From: CAVSDF01 sp963726715
GTDB taxonomy: Bacteria > Bacteroidota > Rhodothermia > Rhodothermales > BA12
Direction: 5' to 3'
Assembly (NCBI GenBank): GCA_963726715.1
Contig: CAVSDF010000015.1
Coordinates: forward strand, 1 to 64,000
DNA: 64,000 nt
In this document: positions 1 through 8,914 of the stretch, piece by piece
Position numbering within the stretch: the first letter of the stretch is position 1
How the letters are laid out: the number at the start of each line of letters is the position of its first letter
The notes under the pieces: model-generated
Told to the model about the DNA's origin: nothing
Database searches by the model: none
What the model saw: the letters and a program-made list of their open reading frames with translations, nothing else
Position numbers and translations under genes: made by a program

Positions 1-68
1 GATCGTCGGCGAGCATGGGGCGAGACGAGGAATGAGAACGCGGTAGCGCCTACTAGTCGATGAAGTCC

Positions 69-150
69 GTCATCCCCGCGAACGCGGGGACCCAGAGGGA
101 CGGGCGCCGTGCTTCACCTTTGCTGGATTCCCGCGTTCGCGGGAAAGACG
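69..150. repeat. Dispersed palindromic repeat pair
   Basis: Two palindromic arms face each other: ccccgcgaacgcgggg at 74-89 and cccgcgttcgcggg at 130-143. The flanking words (gtcat on the left, ctggatt before the right arm) are typical of small intergenic repeats. No ORF of note lies in bases 1-190. The repeat sits just past the stop of the ureidopropionase gene and could act as a transcription terminator for it. Confidence 0.5.
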
Positions 151-190
151 AATGAGAGGAGGCGCAGGCGTCCACTCATCTAACTGTCCT

Positions 191-1059
191 TCACGGCTGT
201 ACGATGCCGGTGTACGTCTCCGGGCGGCGGTCGCGGTAGAACTGCCACGTGTTGCGGACCTCGCGGATCAGGTCGAGGTCGAGGTCGGCGACGACGATGG
301 CGTCGCCGTCGCGCGGCGCCTCGGCGACGATCTGGCCGCGCGGGTTGGCGAAGTAGCTCTGGCCGTAGAACTCGCCGATGCGCCACGGCTCTTCCCAGCC
401 GGGGCGGTTGATGGCGCCGACGAAGTACATGTTGTTCGCCGCCGCCGCCGGCTGCTCGAGCTTCCAGAGGTACTCGCTCAGGCCCGCGACCGTCGCCGAC
501 GGGTTGAAGACGATCTCGGCGCCGCCGAGGCCGAGTTCGCGCCAGCCCTCGGGGAAGTGGCGGTCGTAGCAGATGTAGACGCCGACCTTGCCGACGGCGG
601 TGTCGAAGACCGGATAGCCGAGGTTGCCGGGGCGGAAGTAGAACTTCTCCCAGAAGCCGGGGTCGCAGTGCGGGATGTGGATCTTGCGGAACTTGCCGAG
701 TAACTCCCGTCGGCGTCGATGACGGCGGCCGTGTTGTAGTAGACGCCGGTGATGTCTTCTTCGTACATCGGCACCACGATCACCATCTTGTGCTTGCTCG
801 CGATGTCCTGCATGAGCTTCGTCGTCGGGCCGTCGGGGATGCGCTCGGTGAGGCCGTACCACTTCTTCTCCTGCTCGGCGCAGAAGTACGGGCCGTAGAA
901 GAGCTCCTGCATGCAGACGACCTCGACGCCCTTGCCCGCCGCCTCTTCGATCAGGGCGACGTGCTTGTCGATCATCCGCTGCCGGATGCGCTCGACGGGC
1001 GAGGCGGGGTCTTCGTTGAGGGTGGCCTGGATCAGACCGGCGCGAACGATGCGGGGCAT
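191..1059 (-). CDS. Beta-ureidopropionase (nitrilase superfamily), one frameshift
   Basis: This carbon-nitrogen hydrolase is predicted to cleave N-carbamoyl-beta-alanine to beta-alanine, CO2 and ammonia, the last step of reductive pyrimidine breakdown. The catalytic triad is visible: Glu in CMQELFYGPYFC, Lys in GKFRKIHIPH and Cys in VYICYDRHFPEGWREL, followed by GGAEIVFNPSA. The CYDRHFPEGWR and FNPSA words favour a ureidopropionase over the putrescine-type paralogue at 5.1 kb. The start is the ATG at 1059 (MPRIVRAGLIQ). The frame breaks near 702-703; one extra base there would join ADGSY to LGKFRK, so a single-base deletion is likely. The gene lies downstream of preA and mmsA on the same strand, which supports a pyrimidine-catabolic role. 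A general N-carbamoyl amidase is the alternative. Confidence 0.8.
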
Positions 1060-1126
1060 GGAGGGATGGTGTGTTGTGAGTGGTGGGGGGAGGAAACCGG
1101 CGCCCCGTTGCGCATCCGAACGATCT

Positions 1127-1151
1127 GTAGGGGCGGCGCTTGCCCCGCCCC
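1127..1151. repeat. GTAGGGGC-family palindrome
   Basis: This short imperfect palindrome, gtaggggcggcgcttgcccc and onward, lies between preA and the ureidopropionase gene. It belongs to the same family as the copies at 8115-8142, 21617-21640 and 53297-53323. It could form a stem-loop in the polycistronic mRNA. Its function is unknown. Confidence 0.5.
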
Positions 1152-1217
1152 GTTGCGCCACAGCCGCCCCGGCAGGCCACGGCATTCACGCGCGCCCCGG
1201 AACGACGCGTTTCCGTG

Positions 1218-2444
1218 TCAGGCCGCCGCGCCAGGCGTGCGCATCGGCGCAAAACCGGGCGGAAGCGTCGCCACCGACGGCGGGAGCGTGGCGGCGCGGA
1301 CGGGCGCGGCGGGAGCGTCAACGACCGCCACATCGGACGGTGACGGTGTGGCGTAGCCTTCGTAGCCGCCGTGGTAGTCGTCCTCGACGGGGCGTCGGAT
1401 CTGCGAGTTGGCGACGATCCGGTCGCGGCGCATTCCGCGGAAGTCCTCCAGACACGTCCAGCCGCGGTGGGCGTTGCGGTCGAGGAACTCGCCGAGGCCC
1501 GCGTTCAGGCGCGCGATCACGTTCGGCCCGATGGCGCGGTCGAGCATCGCCGACGTGCACACCTGCACCGTGCCGCAGCCGAGGAGCAGGTAGTTGAGCG
1601 CGTGCGCGAAGTCGGTGACGCCGCCGATGCCGGAGAAGCTCTTGTCCGGGAACGCGAGCGTCATCTGCGCCATCTTGGCGAGCGAGATCGGCAGGATCGC
1701 CGGCCCGCCGAGCCCGCCGCTCGACACGAGGCCGTCGACGTTGACCTCGAATTCGAGCGAATCCGGGTCGATGAGCGGGAGCGACGGGAAGGTGTTGCTC
1801 GACACGACCGCGTCGGCGCCGCCGCGGAAGACGGCGCCTGCCTCGACGGCGATGTCGCCGGTCGCGGGCGTGAGCTTGGCCCACACCGGGATCGTCGCCA
1901 CCTCGGCGACCACCTGCGTGACGGTGGAGCACAGCGCGGCGTCCTTGCCGATGTTCGAGCCCATGTCGGCGCGGTCCATGTGCGGGCACGACAGGTTGAG
2001 TTCGAGCCCGTCGGCGCCCGCCTCCTGGCACGCGATGGCCAGTTCCTGCCAGTGCGCCAGCTCCTCGTCGGAGCCCGAGCCGGCCATGATCGAGGCGATG
2101 AGCATCTTGGTCGGGTGCGCGGCCTTGATGCGCGTGATGCGCGGCACCCACCAGTCGAGCGGTTTGGTCGAGATGAGTTCCCAGTTCCACGACGAATGCA
2201 GCGCCGCGCCGGGAATCTTGCGCATCGTGATCTCATTCGTCTCGGCGCTCGTGCGGAAGAACTTGGTCTTCGGCCCGGCCACGTTGACGACCGGATGCAG
2301 GCCGATGGTCTTCGTCACCACCCCGCCCCACCCGGCCTCGAAGGCGCGCAGGATGTTGCTCTCCGACTCGGTCGGCGGCGCCGACGAGAGCAGAAACGGG
2401 TTCTCGAAGCGGAGCCCGGTGAAGACGGTGGAGAGGTCGGGCAT
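1218..2444 (-). CDS. preA: PreA-like dihydropyrimidine dehydrogenase subunit
   Basis: This FMN-dependent TIM-barrel enzyme of the dihydroorotate/dihydropyrimidine dehydrogenase family has 408 residues and is predicted to reduce uracil or thymine. The start is the ATG at 2444 (MPDLSTVFTGLRFENPFLLS). Family marks are VVTKTIG, SIMAGSGSDEELAHW and the substrate-loop cysteine in LELNLSCPHMDRADMGSNIG. FSGIGGV and LLLGCGTVQVCTS near the end form the phosphate-binding region. E. coli PreA, about 411 residues, ends in a two-cluster ferredoxin domain. Here the last 80 or so residues have no CxxCxxC motif and become a Pro/Ala-rich tail, so the Fe-S domain is missing. No preT or dihydropyrimidinase gene is in the window. 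A dihydroorotate dehydrogenase role is the alternative, but the neighbours favour pyrimidine degradation. Confidence 0.82.
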   Translation of the reverse strand: MPDLSTVFTGLRFENPFLLSSAPPTESESNILRAFEAGWGGVVTKTIGLHPVVNVAGPKTKFFRTSAETNEITMRKIPGAALHSSWNWELISTKPLDWWVPRITRIKAAHPTKMLIASIMAGSGSDEELAHWQELAIACQEAGADGLELNLSCPHMDRADMGSNIGKDAALCSTVTQVVAEVATIPVWAKLTPATGDIAVEAGAVFRGGADAVVSSNTFPSLPLIDPDSLEFEVNVDGLVSSGGLGGPAILPISLAKMAQMTLAFPDKSFSGIGGVTDFAHALNYLLLGCGTVQVCTSAMLDRAIGPNVIARLNAGLGEFLDRNAHRGWTCLEDFRGMRRDRIVANSQIRRPVEDDYHGGYEGYATPSPSDVAVVDAPAAPVRAATLPPSVATLPPGFAPMRTPGAAA

Positions 2445-2507
2445 GGTATTGATTGTTTGTATGGTTCGTCGTGCTCGGCGGGTCGTGGTCGGTGGAAGAC
2501 TCTCAGC

Positions 2508-2625
2508 TGTCATTGCGAGGAGCGAAGCGACGCGGCAATCCGGGTCGATGGGTGCTGAAGTCGTCGAATGGCACAGTCGCCGTCGATCCGGATTGCCACG
2601 GCCCGTGCCGGGCCTCGCAATGACA
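2508..2625. repeat. Inverted-repeat element (TGTCATTGCGAGG family)
   Basis: The element begins tgtcattgcgaggagcgaag and ends ggcctcgcaatgaca, so its ends are inverted repeats of about 13-15 bases, with inner arms cggcaatccgg and ccggattgcc. It fills the gap between mmsA and preA. A second copy is at 21671-21763. The layout fits a non-autonomous miniature element or a REP/BIME-like unit. No coding potential is seen. Confidence 0.75.
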
Positions 2626-2686
2626 AACGGGGAGGGCTTTCCCGGCAACCGACCTCCGTTTCAGCCTCCACCAACGACCAACTCCG

Positions 2687-4154
2687 TCACGACATCCAGT
2701 TCGTCCCCGCGTCCTGATTCCACTTGGTGGTGATCTTCTTGGCCTGCGTCCAGAACTCGATGGAGCCGCGCCCGGTGATCTCGCCGACGCCGTACTTCGA
2801 GTCGTTCCAGCCGCCGAAGGAGAACGGCTCGCGCGGCACCGGCACGCCGACGTTGACGCCGATCATGCCCGCGCTCGCCCGCTCGGCGACGAGCCGCGCC
2901 ATGCCGCCGCTCTCGGTGTACACCGACGCCGCGTTGCCGTACGGCGAGGCGTTCTCGATGGCGAGCGCGCCCGTCGACGTCGGGCGCGCGGACGATGGCG
3001 AGGACCGGCCCGAAGACTTCCTCGCGGGCGATCGCCATGTCGGGCGTGACGTGGTCGAGGATGGTCGGGCCGACCCAGAACCCACCGTCCTTGCCGTCGA
3101 CCGCCGCGCCGCGTCCGTCGAGCAGCACCGTCGCGCCCGCCGCTTCGGCGTCGGTGATGTAGCCCTCGATGCGCGCCTTGGCCTCGGCGGAGATGACGGG
3201 GCCGAGGGTGGTGCCGGGCACGACCGCCTTCGCCACGTCCACCATCCGCGCGATAATGGCATCGGTGGGGCCGACGGCCACCATGACGCTCGCCGCCATG
3301 CAGCGCTGCCCGGCGCACCCCGACATCGACGCCACGATGTTGCCCGCCGCCATCTCGCGGTCGGCGTCGGGGAGGACGATCAGGTGGTTCTTGGCGCCGC
3401 CCATGCACAGCGCCCGCTTGAGGTTGCCGGTCGCGCGGCGGTAGACGATCTGCGCGACCTTGGTCGATCCGACGAACGAGACCGCCGCGATGTCCGGATG
3501 GTCGCAGAGCGCCTCCACCACCTCGCGCCCGCCGTTGACGACGCCGAAGACGCCGTCGGGCAGACCCGCCTCCGTCAGCAGTTCGGCGAGCCGCAGCACC
3601 GAGAGCGGCACCAGCTCGGACGGCTTCATCACCATCGTGTTGCCGAGCACGAGCGCGTTGGGGATGGTCCAGTTCGGGACCATGTTGGGGAAGTTGAACG
3701 GCGCGATCGACGCGACCACGCCGACCGGGTGCCGCTCGATGCGGCACTCGACGCCCCGGCTCACTTCGAGCACCTCGTTCGACGTGATCTGCGGCATCGA
3801 GACCGCAAACTCGCACAGTTCGATCGACTTGAGCACCTCGGCCCGCGCCTCGCCCTCGACCTTGCCGTTCTCCTGCGTCACGAGCGCCGTCAACTCGTCG
3901 ATGTGGTGCTCCAGGAGCGCCCGGTAGCGGAAGATGACCTGCACGCGCTCCTTGATCGGCAGCGACGACCATGCCGGAAGCGCCGCCTTCGCCGCCGCCA
4001 CCACCGCGTCGACATCGGCGGATGTGGAGACGGGCACGTGGCCGATCACCTCACCCGTCGCAGGCCCGTAGACGTCGATCGTGCCCGGTGCGGACCCGGC
4101 GGCGCCATCGCCGGAGGAGGTGGAGGAAGCGGTGGCCGTGGAGGTGTCCATCAT
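2687..4154 (-). CDS. mmsA: CoA-acylating (methyl)malonate-semialdehyde dehydrogenase, one frameshift
   Basis: This aldehyde dehydrogenase uses NAD+ and CoA. It turns malonate semialdehyde into acetyl-CoA, or methylmalonate semialdehyde into propionyl-CoA. The translation runs through TGEVIGHVPVSTSADVDAVV, FNFPNMVPNWTIPNALVLGN, SFVGSTKVAQIVYRRA, MGGAKNHLIVLPDAD and the catalytic cysteine in SGCAGQRCMAAS, the classic MMSDH pattern. The frame changes near 2975, after FGPVLAIVRAPDVDG, and resumes with ALAIENASPYGNAASVYTES, so one extra G is likely. The start is one of two adjacent ATGs (4154 or 4151). With preA and the ureidopropionase it would complete the uracil to beta-alanine to acetyl-CoA route if a beta-alanine aminotransferase exists elsewhere. 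Confidence 0.88.
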
Positions 4155-4312
4155 CGAGAGCAGAGCAGAAATCCCCGCGCCGACTCTGTGAAGGCGCGAT
4201 GGAGGACCGCGAAGGTACGCGCCCGCCCGTTGGCGCGCAACAATTCGGTAACACAGTTCCCTTCGCGACGGGGTGGCGGCGTGCCCGTGCAGGCGCCCGC
4301 CGCGCCCAAAAC

Positions 4313-4873
4313 TCATGGACCGGGCCGACCGTGGGCGTTGCCCGGAGGTTCCGGCCTGAGCTTCAGCGTGGGTCCTGTGTCGCTGCCGAACGGCGCGGGA
4401 TCGCCTCGCTCGCCGCGATACGCCGGGTGCCACCGGAGCGCGGGGGCGTCTCCGCGACGCAGCACGAGAACCGCGTTCTGGCCAAACGCGCGTAGCCAGA
4501 GGTCCACGGTGCCCTCGGAGGCGTCGAAAACGCACAGGCTGTCCTCACTCCAGACCCCTTCAGGGTCAGTCCCGCGCGCGTCCACGTACGCGAGTCCGGC
4601 GTCCACGACGGCGCGGCGCAGCTCTGTGCCGGCCGCCTCGTTCTCTGCGTCCGGGAGCCTCTCGCTGAAGGGATTCCACGCGGTGACGACCGTAGCCGAG
4701 TGCGCGCCCAGAGCGTCGAGCCACCGGGCGACGTCGCCCGGCGCGGTGTTCGTCGTGAACGTTGCCGGTGCGTACCTCTCGATGTGGTAGAGTGCAGAGG
4801 CGTACGCACGCCGGAGATCCTCCGGAGCTGTGCTGACGTCCGGCGACGGTACGGGCATACGCGGTGTCGGCAT
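4313..4873 (-). CDS. DUF3293 domain protein
   Basis: This small protein of about 186 residues has unknown function. The family pattern is visible: a YASALYHIERYAP start, VVTAWNPFSERLPDAENEAA in the middle, then YVDARGTDPEGVWSEDSLCV and the end LWLRAFGQNAVLVLRRGDAP. The start is set at M4873 because the upstream extension to 4963 is Pro/Arg-rich and lacks family character; M4858 is also possible. The gene is divergent from aguB with about 215 bases between them. No catalytic residues or signal peptide are evident. The assignment rests on the TAWNP and GTDPEG words. Confidence 0.7.
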   Translation of the reverse strand: MPTPRMPVPSPDVSTAPEDLRRAYASALYHIERYAPATFTTNTAPGDVARWLDALGAHSATVVTAWNPFSERLPDAENEAAGTELRRAVVDAGLAYVDARGTDPEGVWSEDSLCVFDASEGTVDLWLRAFGQNAVLVLRRGDAPALRWHPAYRGERGDPAPFGSDTGPTLKLRPEPPGNAHGRPGP

Positions 4874-5087
4874 CGGCGAGGCAGGCGTGAAGGCGTCGGG
4901 CGTGGAAGGATACGGCCCGGGATGCTGCGGCTGACGGCCTCTTCCCGTGCAGGGGGCGCGCAAAGCTCACGGACCGCGCCGCCGGGCGTGCGCGTTGCCG
5001 CCGTCTGATTCACGCCGCCGTCTTCCCCGCCGATGCCGCACTCCCCCGCCCCGCTCCCGCCCGAGGCCACCGATGCCCGGACGCCCG

Positions 5088-6048
5088 ATGCCCCCGCGCG
5101 CCGGCGCGCACCGTCGCGGTCGGACTCGTGCAGATGCGCTGCGCCGACGACGCGGCGACCAACCTCGTCCGCGCGCTCGACTTCACGCGCGAGGCGGCGG
5201 CGAAGGGCGCGGCGGTCGTCGTGCCTGCCGGAGCTGTTCCTCGGGCCGTACTTCTGCCAGACCGAGGACCACGCCACGTTCGACCCGCGCCGAGGCGGTG
5301 CCGGGGCCCACGACGGAGCGGCGTTCGAGGCGCTCGCGGCGGAGCTCGGCGTCGACGGTCCTCGTGTCGCTGTTCGAGAAGCGCGCCGACCGGCCTGTAC
5401 CACAACACCGCCGCCGTCCTCGGGCCGACGGCGGGTATGCTCGGCAAGTACCGCAAGATGCACATCCCCGACGACCCGCTCTTCTACGAGAAGTTCTACT
5501 TCACCCCCGGCGACCTCGGCTACCAGGTGTTCGACACCGCATCGAGCAAGGCGCGGCGATGGCGTCGGCACGCTCGTCTGCTGGGACCAGTGGTACCCGG
5601 AGGCCGCGCGCCTGACGGCGATGCAGGGCGCCGACGTGCTCTTCTACCCGACGGCGATCGGCTGGCATCCGACGAGCGCGAAGGCCAGTACGGCGCGGCG
5701 CAGCACGACGCGTGGGAGACGATCCAGCGCAGCCACGCCATCGCCAACGGATGCTACGTCGTGGGCGTCAACCGCGTCGGCTTCGAGACCACGCCGGGCG
5801 CGGCGACGGCGGACGAAGCGGGTCCGTACGTCGCCGGGCAGGTGCGGTCGGGCATCGAGTTCTGGGGCGCATCGTTCGTCGCGGCGCCCGATGGACGCGT
5901 CCTCGCCCGCGCCTCGCACGACGCCGAGGAGGTGCTCGTCGTCGACCTCGACCTCGACCGCCTCGACGCGCACCGCACCGTCTGGCCCTTCTTCCGCGAC
6001 CGCCGCGTCGATTCGTACGGGGCGATCGAGCGCCGGTGGATCGACTGA
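5088..6048 (+). CDS. aguB: N-carbamoylputrescine amidase, multiply frameshifted
   Basis: This nitrilase-superfamily enzyme hydrolyses N-carbamoylputrescine to putrescine in the agmatine route of polyamine synthesis. Fragments in three frames join into one protein: VGLVQMRCADDAATNLVRAL, LPELFLGPYFCQTEDHATFD (catalytic Glu), VLVSLFEKRA, GLYHNTAAVLG, MLGKYRKMHIPDDPLFYEKF (catalytic Lys), LVCWDQWYPEAARLTAMQGA (catalytic Cys) with DVLFYPTAIGWHP, then WETIQRSHAIANGCYVVGVN. The CWDQWYPEAAR and YPTAIG words separate it from the ureidopropionase at 0.2 kb. At least six indels are needed, mostly one or two G/C bases, so sequencing error is the likely cause. The start is uncertain (ATG 5073 or 5088). 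No agmatine deiminase gene is seen nearby. Confidence 0.82.
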
Positions 6049-6151
6049 GGGAAGGGTGATTGTGTATGGAGAATGGGTGATTGGATCGCAATTCCGACGC
6101 CCAATTCCCAATACCCTATCCCCAATACACAAAATCCGATACACACTCCCA

Positions 6152-8090
6152 ATGTCCATCGTCCTCGCTGTCGACAACGTCCGCAAATCCTTTGGCATCA
6201 AGCCGCTCCTCACCGGGGTCACGTTCTCGCTCTACGAAGGGCAGAAGATGGGGGTCATCGGCGCCAACGGGTCGGGGAAGACGACGCTCCTGCGCATCCT
6301 CGCGGGCGAGGAGACCGCCGACAGCGGCGAGGTCGTCGTGCCGGGCGGGCGGCGCGTGGCCTACCTGCCGCAGAACCCGACCTTCACCGACGGCCTGAGC
6401 GTCCTCGACGCCCTCTTCGACGGCGCGCCCGCCGAACTGCGCCTCCTCCACGACTACGAGGAGGTCGTCCACGCCCTCGAAGCCGCCCACAGCGGTACCG
6501 GCGATGACGCGCCCGACACCGACCGCCTGCTCGCGCGCCTCTCGACGCTCTCGGCGCAGATGGACGCGACCGGCGGCTGGGACCGCGAGGCCGAGGCCCG
6601 CGCCCTGCTCTCACGCTCGGGACTCGACGACGTCTCGCAGGCCGTCGAGACGCTCTCCGGCGGGCAGCGCAAGCGCGTCGCCCTCGCCCGCGCGCTCCTG
6701 CTGCGCCCCGACCTGCTCATCCTCGACGAGCCGACGAACCACCTCGACGCCGACACCATCGCGTGGCTCGAAGCGACGCCTCGCGGCCTTCACCGGCGCC
6801 GTGCTTCTCGTCACGCACGACCGCTACTTCCTCGACCGCGTCACCGGCGTCATGCTGGAGCTCGACCGCGGGCAGGCGCAGCGCTACGAGGGCAACTACA
6901 CGCGCTACCTCGAACTCAAGGCCGAGCAGGAGGAGCGCCTGATGCACCGAGGAGCAGCGGCGGCAGAACCTCGCGCGGCGCGAACTCGAGTGGCTGCGGC
7001 GCGGCGCCAAGGCGCGCTCGACCAAGCAGAAGGCCCGCGTCGACCGCGCCGAGGCCCTCCAGCAGCCGTCCGACCGCACCGGCGCGCCCGTCGAGAAGAT
7101 CGCGCTCTCGTCGACGTGGGCTCGCGTCTCGGCACGCGCGTCGTCGACCTCGTGAACGTGACGAAGGGCTTCGACGGGCGCCGACGTTCGTGCAGGACCT
7201 CACGCTCTCGCTCACGCGCGGCACGCGTCTCGGCATCGTCGGCGCCCAACGGGACGGGCAAGACGACGCTCCTCGACCTCGTCGCCGGGCGCTCCGCGCC
7301 CGACGCGGCACCGTCGAGACCGGCCCGACGGTCGTCGTCGGCTACTACGACCAGGAGAGCCGCGCGCTCGTCGACGACATCCGCCTGATCGACTACATCA
7401 AGGAGGTCGCCGAGAACGTGCGCACCGCCGACGGCAGCCTGATCACGGCGAGCCAGATGCTGGAGCGCTTCCTCTTTCCGCCCGCGCAGCAGTACACGCC
7501 CGTCGGCCTGCTCTCCGGCGGCGAGCGGCGGCGCCTCTACCTGCTGCGCATCCTGATGCAGGCGCCGAACGTGCTGCTGCTCGACGAGCCGACGAACGAC
7601 CTCGACCTCTCGACGCTCGTCGCGCTCGAAGACTACCTCGACACCTTCGGCGGCGCCGTCGTCGTCGTCTCGCACGACCGCTACTTCCTCGACCGCACCG
7701 CCGAGCACGTCGCTGCGCCTGGAGCCGGGGATGCCGCAGCGCACCTTCCCCGGCGGCTACACGGCGATGATGGAGACCCTCGCCCGCGAGGCGTCGATGG
7801 AGACGAAGCCCGCCGCGCCCGAAACCCGCCGCCACGCCTGCGCCGGTCGCCGCTCCCGCTCCTGAGGCGCCCGTCGCCAAGAAGCTCTCCCCCCACGAGC
7901 GCCGACGATGGACACGCTCGAAGCGCAGATCGAAACCGATGAGGCCCGCCGCGCCGCCCTCCACGCCGAGATGGCCGAGCGCGCCGCCGACTACGCCGCC
8001 GTCGCCGCCCTCACCGCCGACCTCGACGCCCTGAGCGCCCGCCTCGACACCGCCGTCGAGCAGTGGTCTGCGCTGGCGGAGCGGGCGTGA
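6152..8090 (+). CDS. uup: ABC-F ATPase Uup, multiply frameshifted
   Basis: This soluble ABC-F protein has two ATPase domains and no membrane segments. It acts on ribosomes or branched DNA rather than in transport. Domain 1 starts MSIVLAVDNVRKSFGIKPLL and has Walker A GANGSGKTTLL, signature LSGGQRKRVALARALLLRPD and Walker B LLILDEPTNHLDAD. The linker RRELEWLRRGAKARSTKQKA is typical of Uup. Domain 2 has LSGGERRRLYLLRILMQAPN, LLLDEPTNDLDLSTL and VVSHDRYFLDR. The C-terminal coiled coil (KKLSPHERR, then TLEAQIETDEARRAALHAEM) is the Uup DNA-binding tail. About nine frame changes occur between 6775 and 7900, several of them a surplus C before GAG. The ATG at 6152 is well placed and the stop is at 8090. 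Confidence 0.88.
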
Positions 8091-8114
8091 GGGGTGGCGA
8101 ATGATCCGGTGACG

Positions 8115-8142
8115 GTAGGGGCACGATATATCGTGCCCCTAC
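8115..8142. repeat. Perfect 28-bp palindrome (GTAGGGGC family)
   Basis: gtaggggcacgata is followed directly by its reverse complement. It lies between the convergent uup and lipoprotein genes, where it could serve as a two-way terminator. A near-identical copy is at 53297-53323. Confidence 0.7.
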
Positions 8143-8174
8143 GTCTGGCCTGTCGATGTCCACCGGAATTGCCG

Positions 8175-8659
8175 TTAGCGGCGGTACGCGAAGCCGCCTT
8201 CGACGAGTGTGAAGTTGTGCGGACCGAGGAGAGCGCCCGTCTTGCCACAACTCCCAGCGAACACGCCGCGCAGAAGCGTTGGCGTCGACGCGGTGATGTG
8301 AAGCACACCCGAACATGAGCGTGCGCTCGCGGGGTCTCCGTTGTAACTCCCGCCCCAAGACGTCTCTCCCACCTGCCCAATAGCGACAACGATTTCTGAT
8401 TGTATCCCTGAGGAATAAAAGGATCGTTCGGTGTTGCGTCAAGGTATAGCGTCTTGTCAATTTCACTCATAAAGAAATCACTGCCTTCAACGTCAAGCCG
8501 AATACTCGGCTGCCGCACACGAAACGTCCCCGGCGCGAGGCTGCCGTAGCGAGAGAGAAGCGTCTCGCGGTTTGGCAGCACGACCTCATCTTCATCTGGA
8601 CCCAGACACGAGGCGAGCGTCAGAAACGCGAGGGCGGCGAGCAGGAGCGGGGCACGCAT
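8175..8659 (-). CDS. Hypothetical lipoprotein, frameshifted
   Basis: The N-terminus MRAPLLLAALAFLTLASC is a signal peptide ending in a lipobox (LASC), so the mature protein should be lipid-anchored at the Cys near residue 18, followed by acidic GPDEDEVV. The body reads ETLLSRYGSLAPGTFRVRQP, SIRLDVEGSDFFMSEIDKTL and DATPNDPFIPQGYNQKS, then crosses a frameshift near 8375 into SWGGSYNGDPASARSCSGVL and GPHNFTLVEGGFAYRR. Joined, it is about 160 residues and probably beta-rich. I recognise no family. The start ATG is at 8659. Confidence 0.55.
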
Positions 8660-8914
8660 GGCGGTTGGGGAACGTCGGGATGGGCGGGCGTGGGGGAGGA
8701 AGGCACGGCGGGCGAACCGGGTGGCATGGCCCCTCGCAGCAACCGGTCTACAGGAAGGGTACGGCGATTCGCCCACCGTTTGCGAGCGGACGTCACGTTG
8801 GCGTGGTGCGGCCCGGCACTCACAGGCCGCAGTCCCGCACCCGTGTGCGACCGCGGCGCCACCCAACGCGCGGCCTGCCCCGACACCCACAAACACACCA
8901 TCCCACAAACCCGC

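Noticed and set aside
69..150. CRISPR-like repeats tcatccccgcgaacgcgggg near the left end
   Set aside because: The arms are palindromes facing each other, not direct repeats with a regular spacer. They fit a dispersed intergenic palindrome.
2724..4790. Long plus-strand ORF opposite mmsA, and similar antisense ORFs throughout (for example 9585-11834, 19128-21761, 31728-34547, 43820-46891)
   Set aside because: High GC removes stop codons from antisense frames. These are His/Arg/Glu-rich shadows without family motifs.
5033..7942. A 969-codon open frame on the plus strand
   Set aside because: It merges pieces of aguB and uup read in one frame through their indels. Only some segments match either protein, so it is not one gene.
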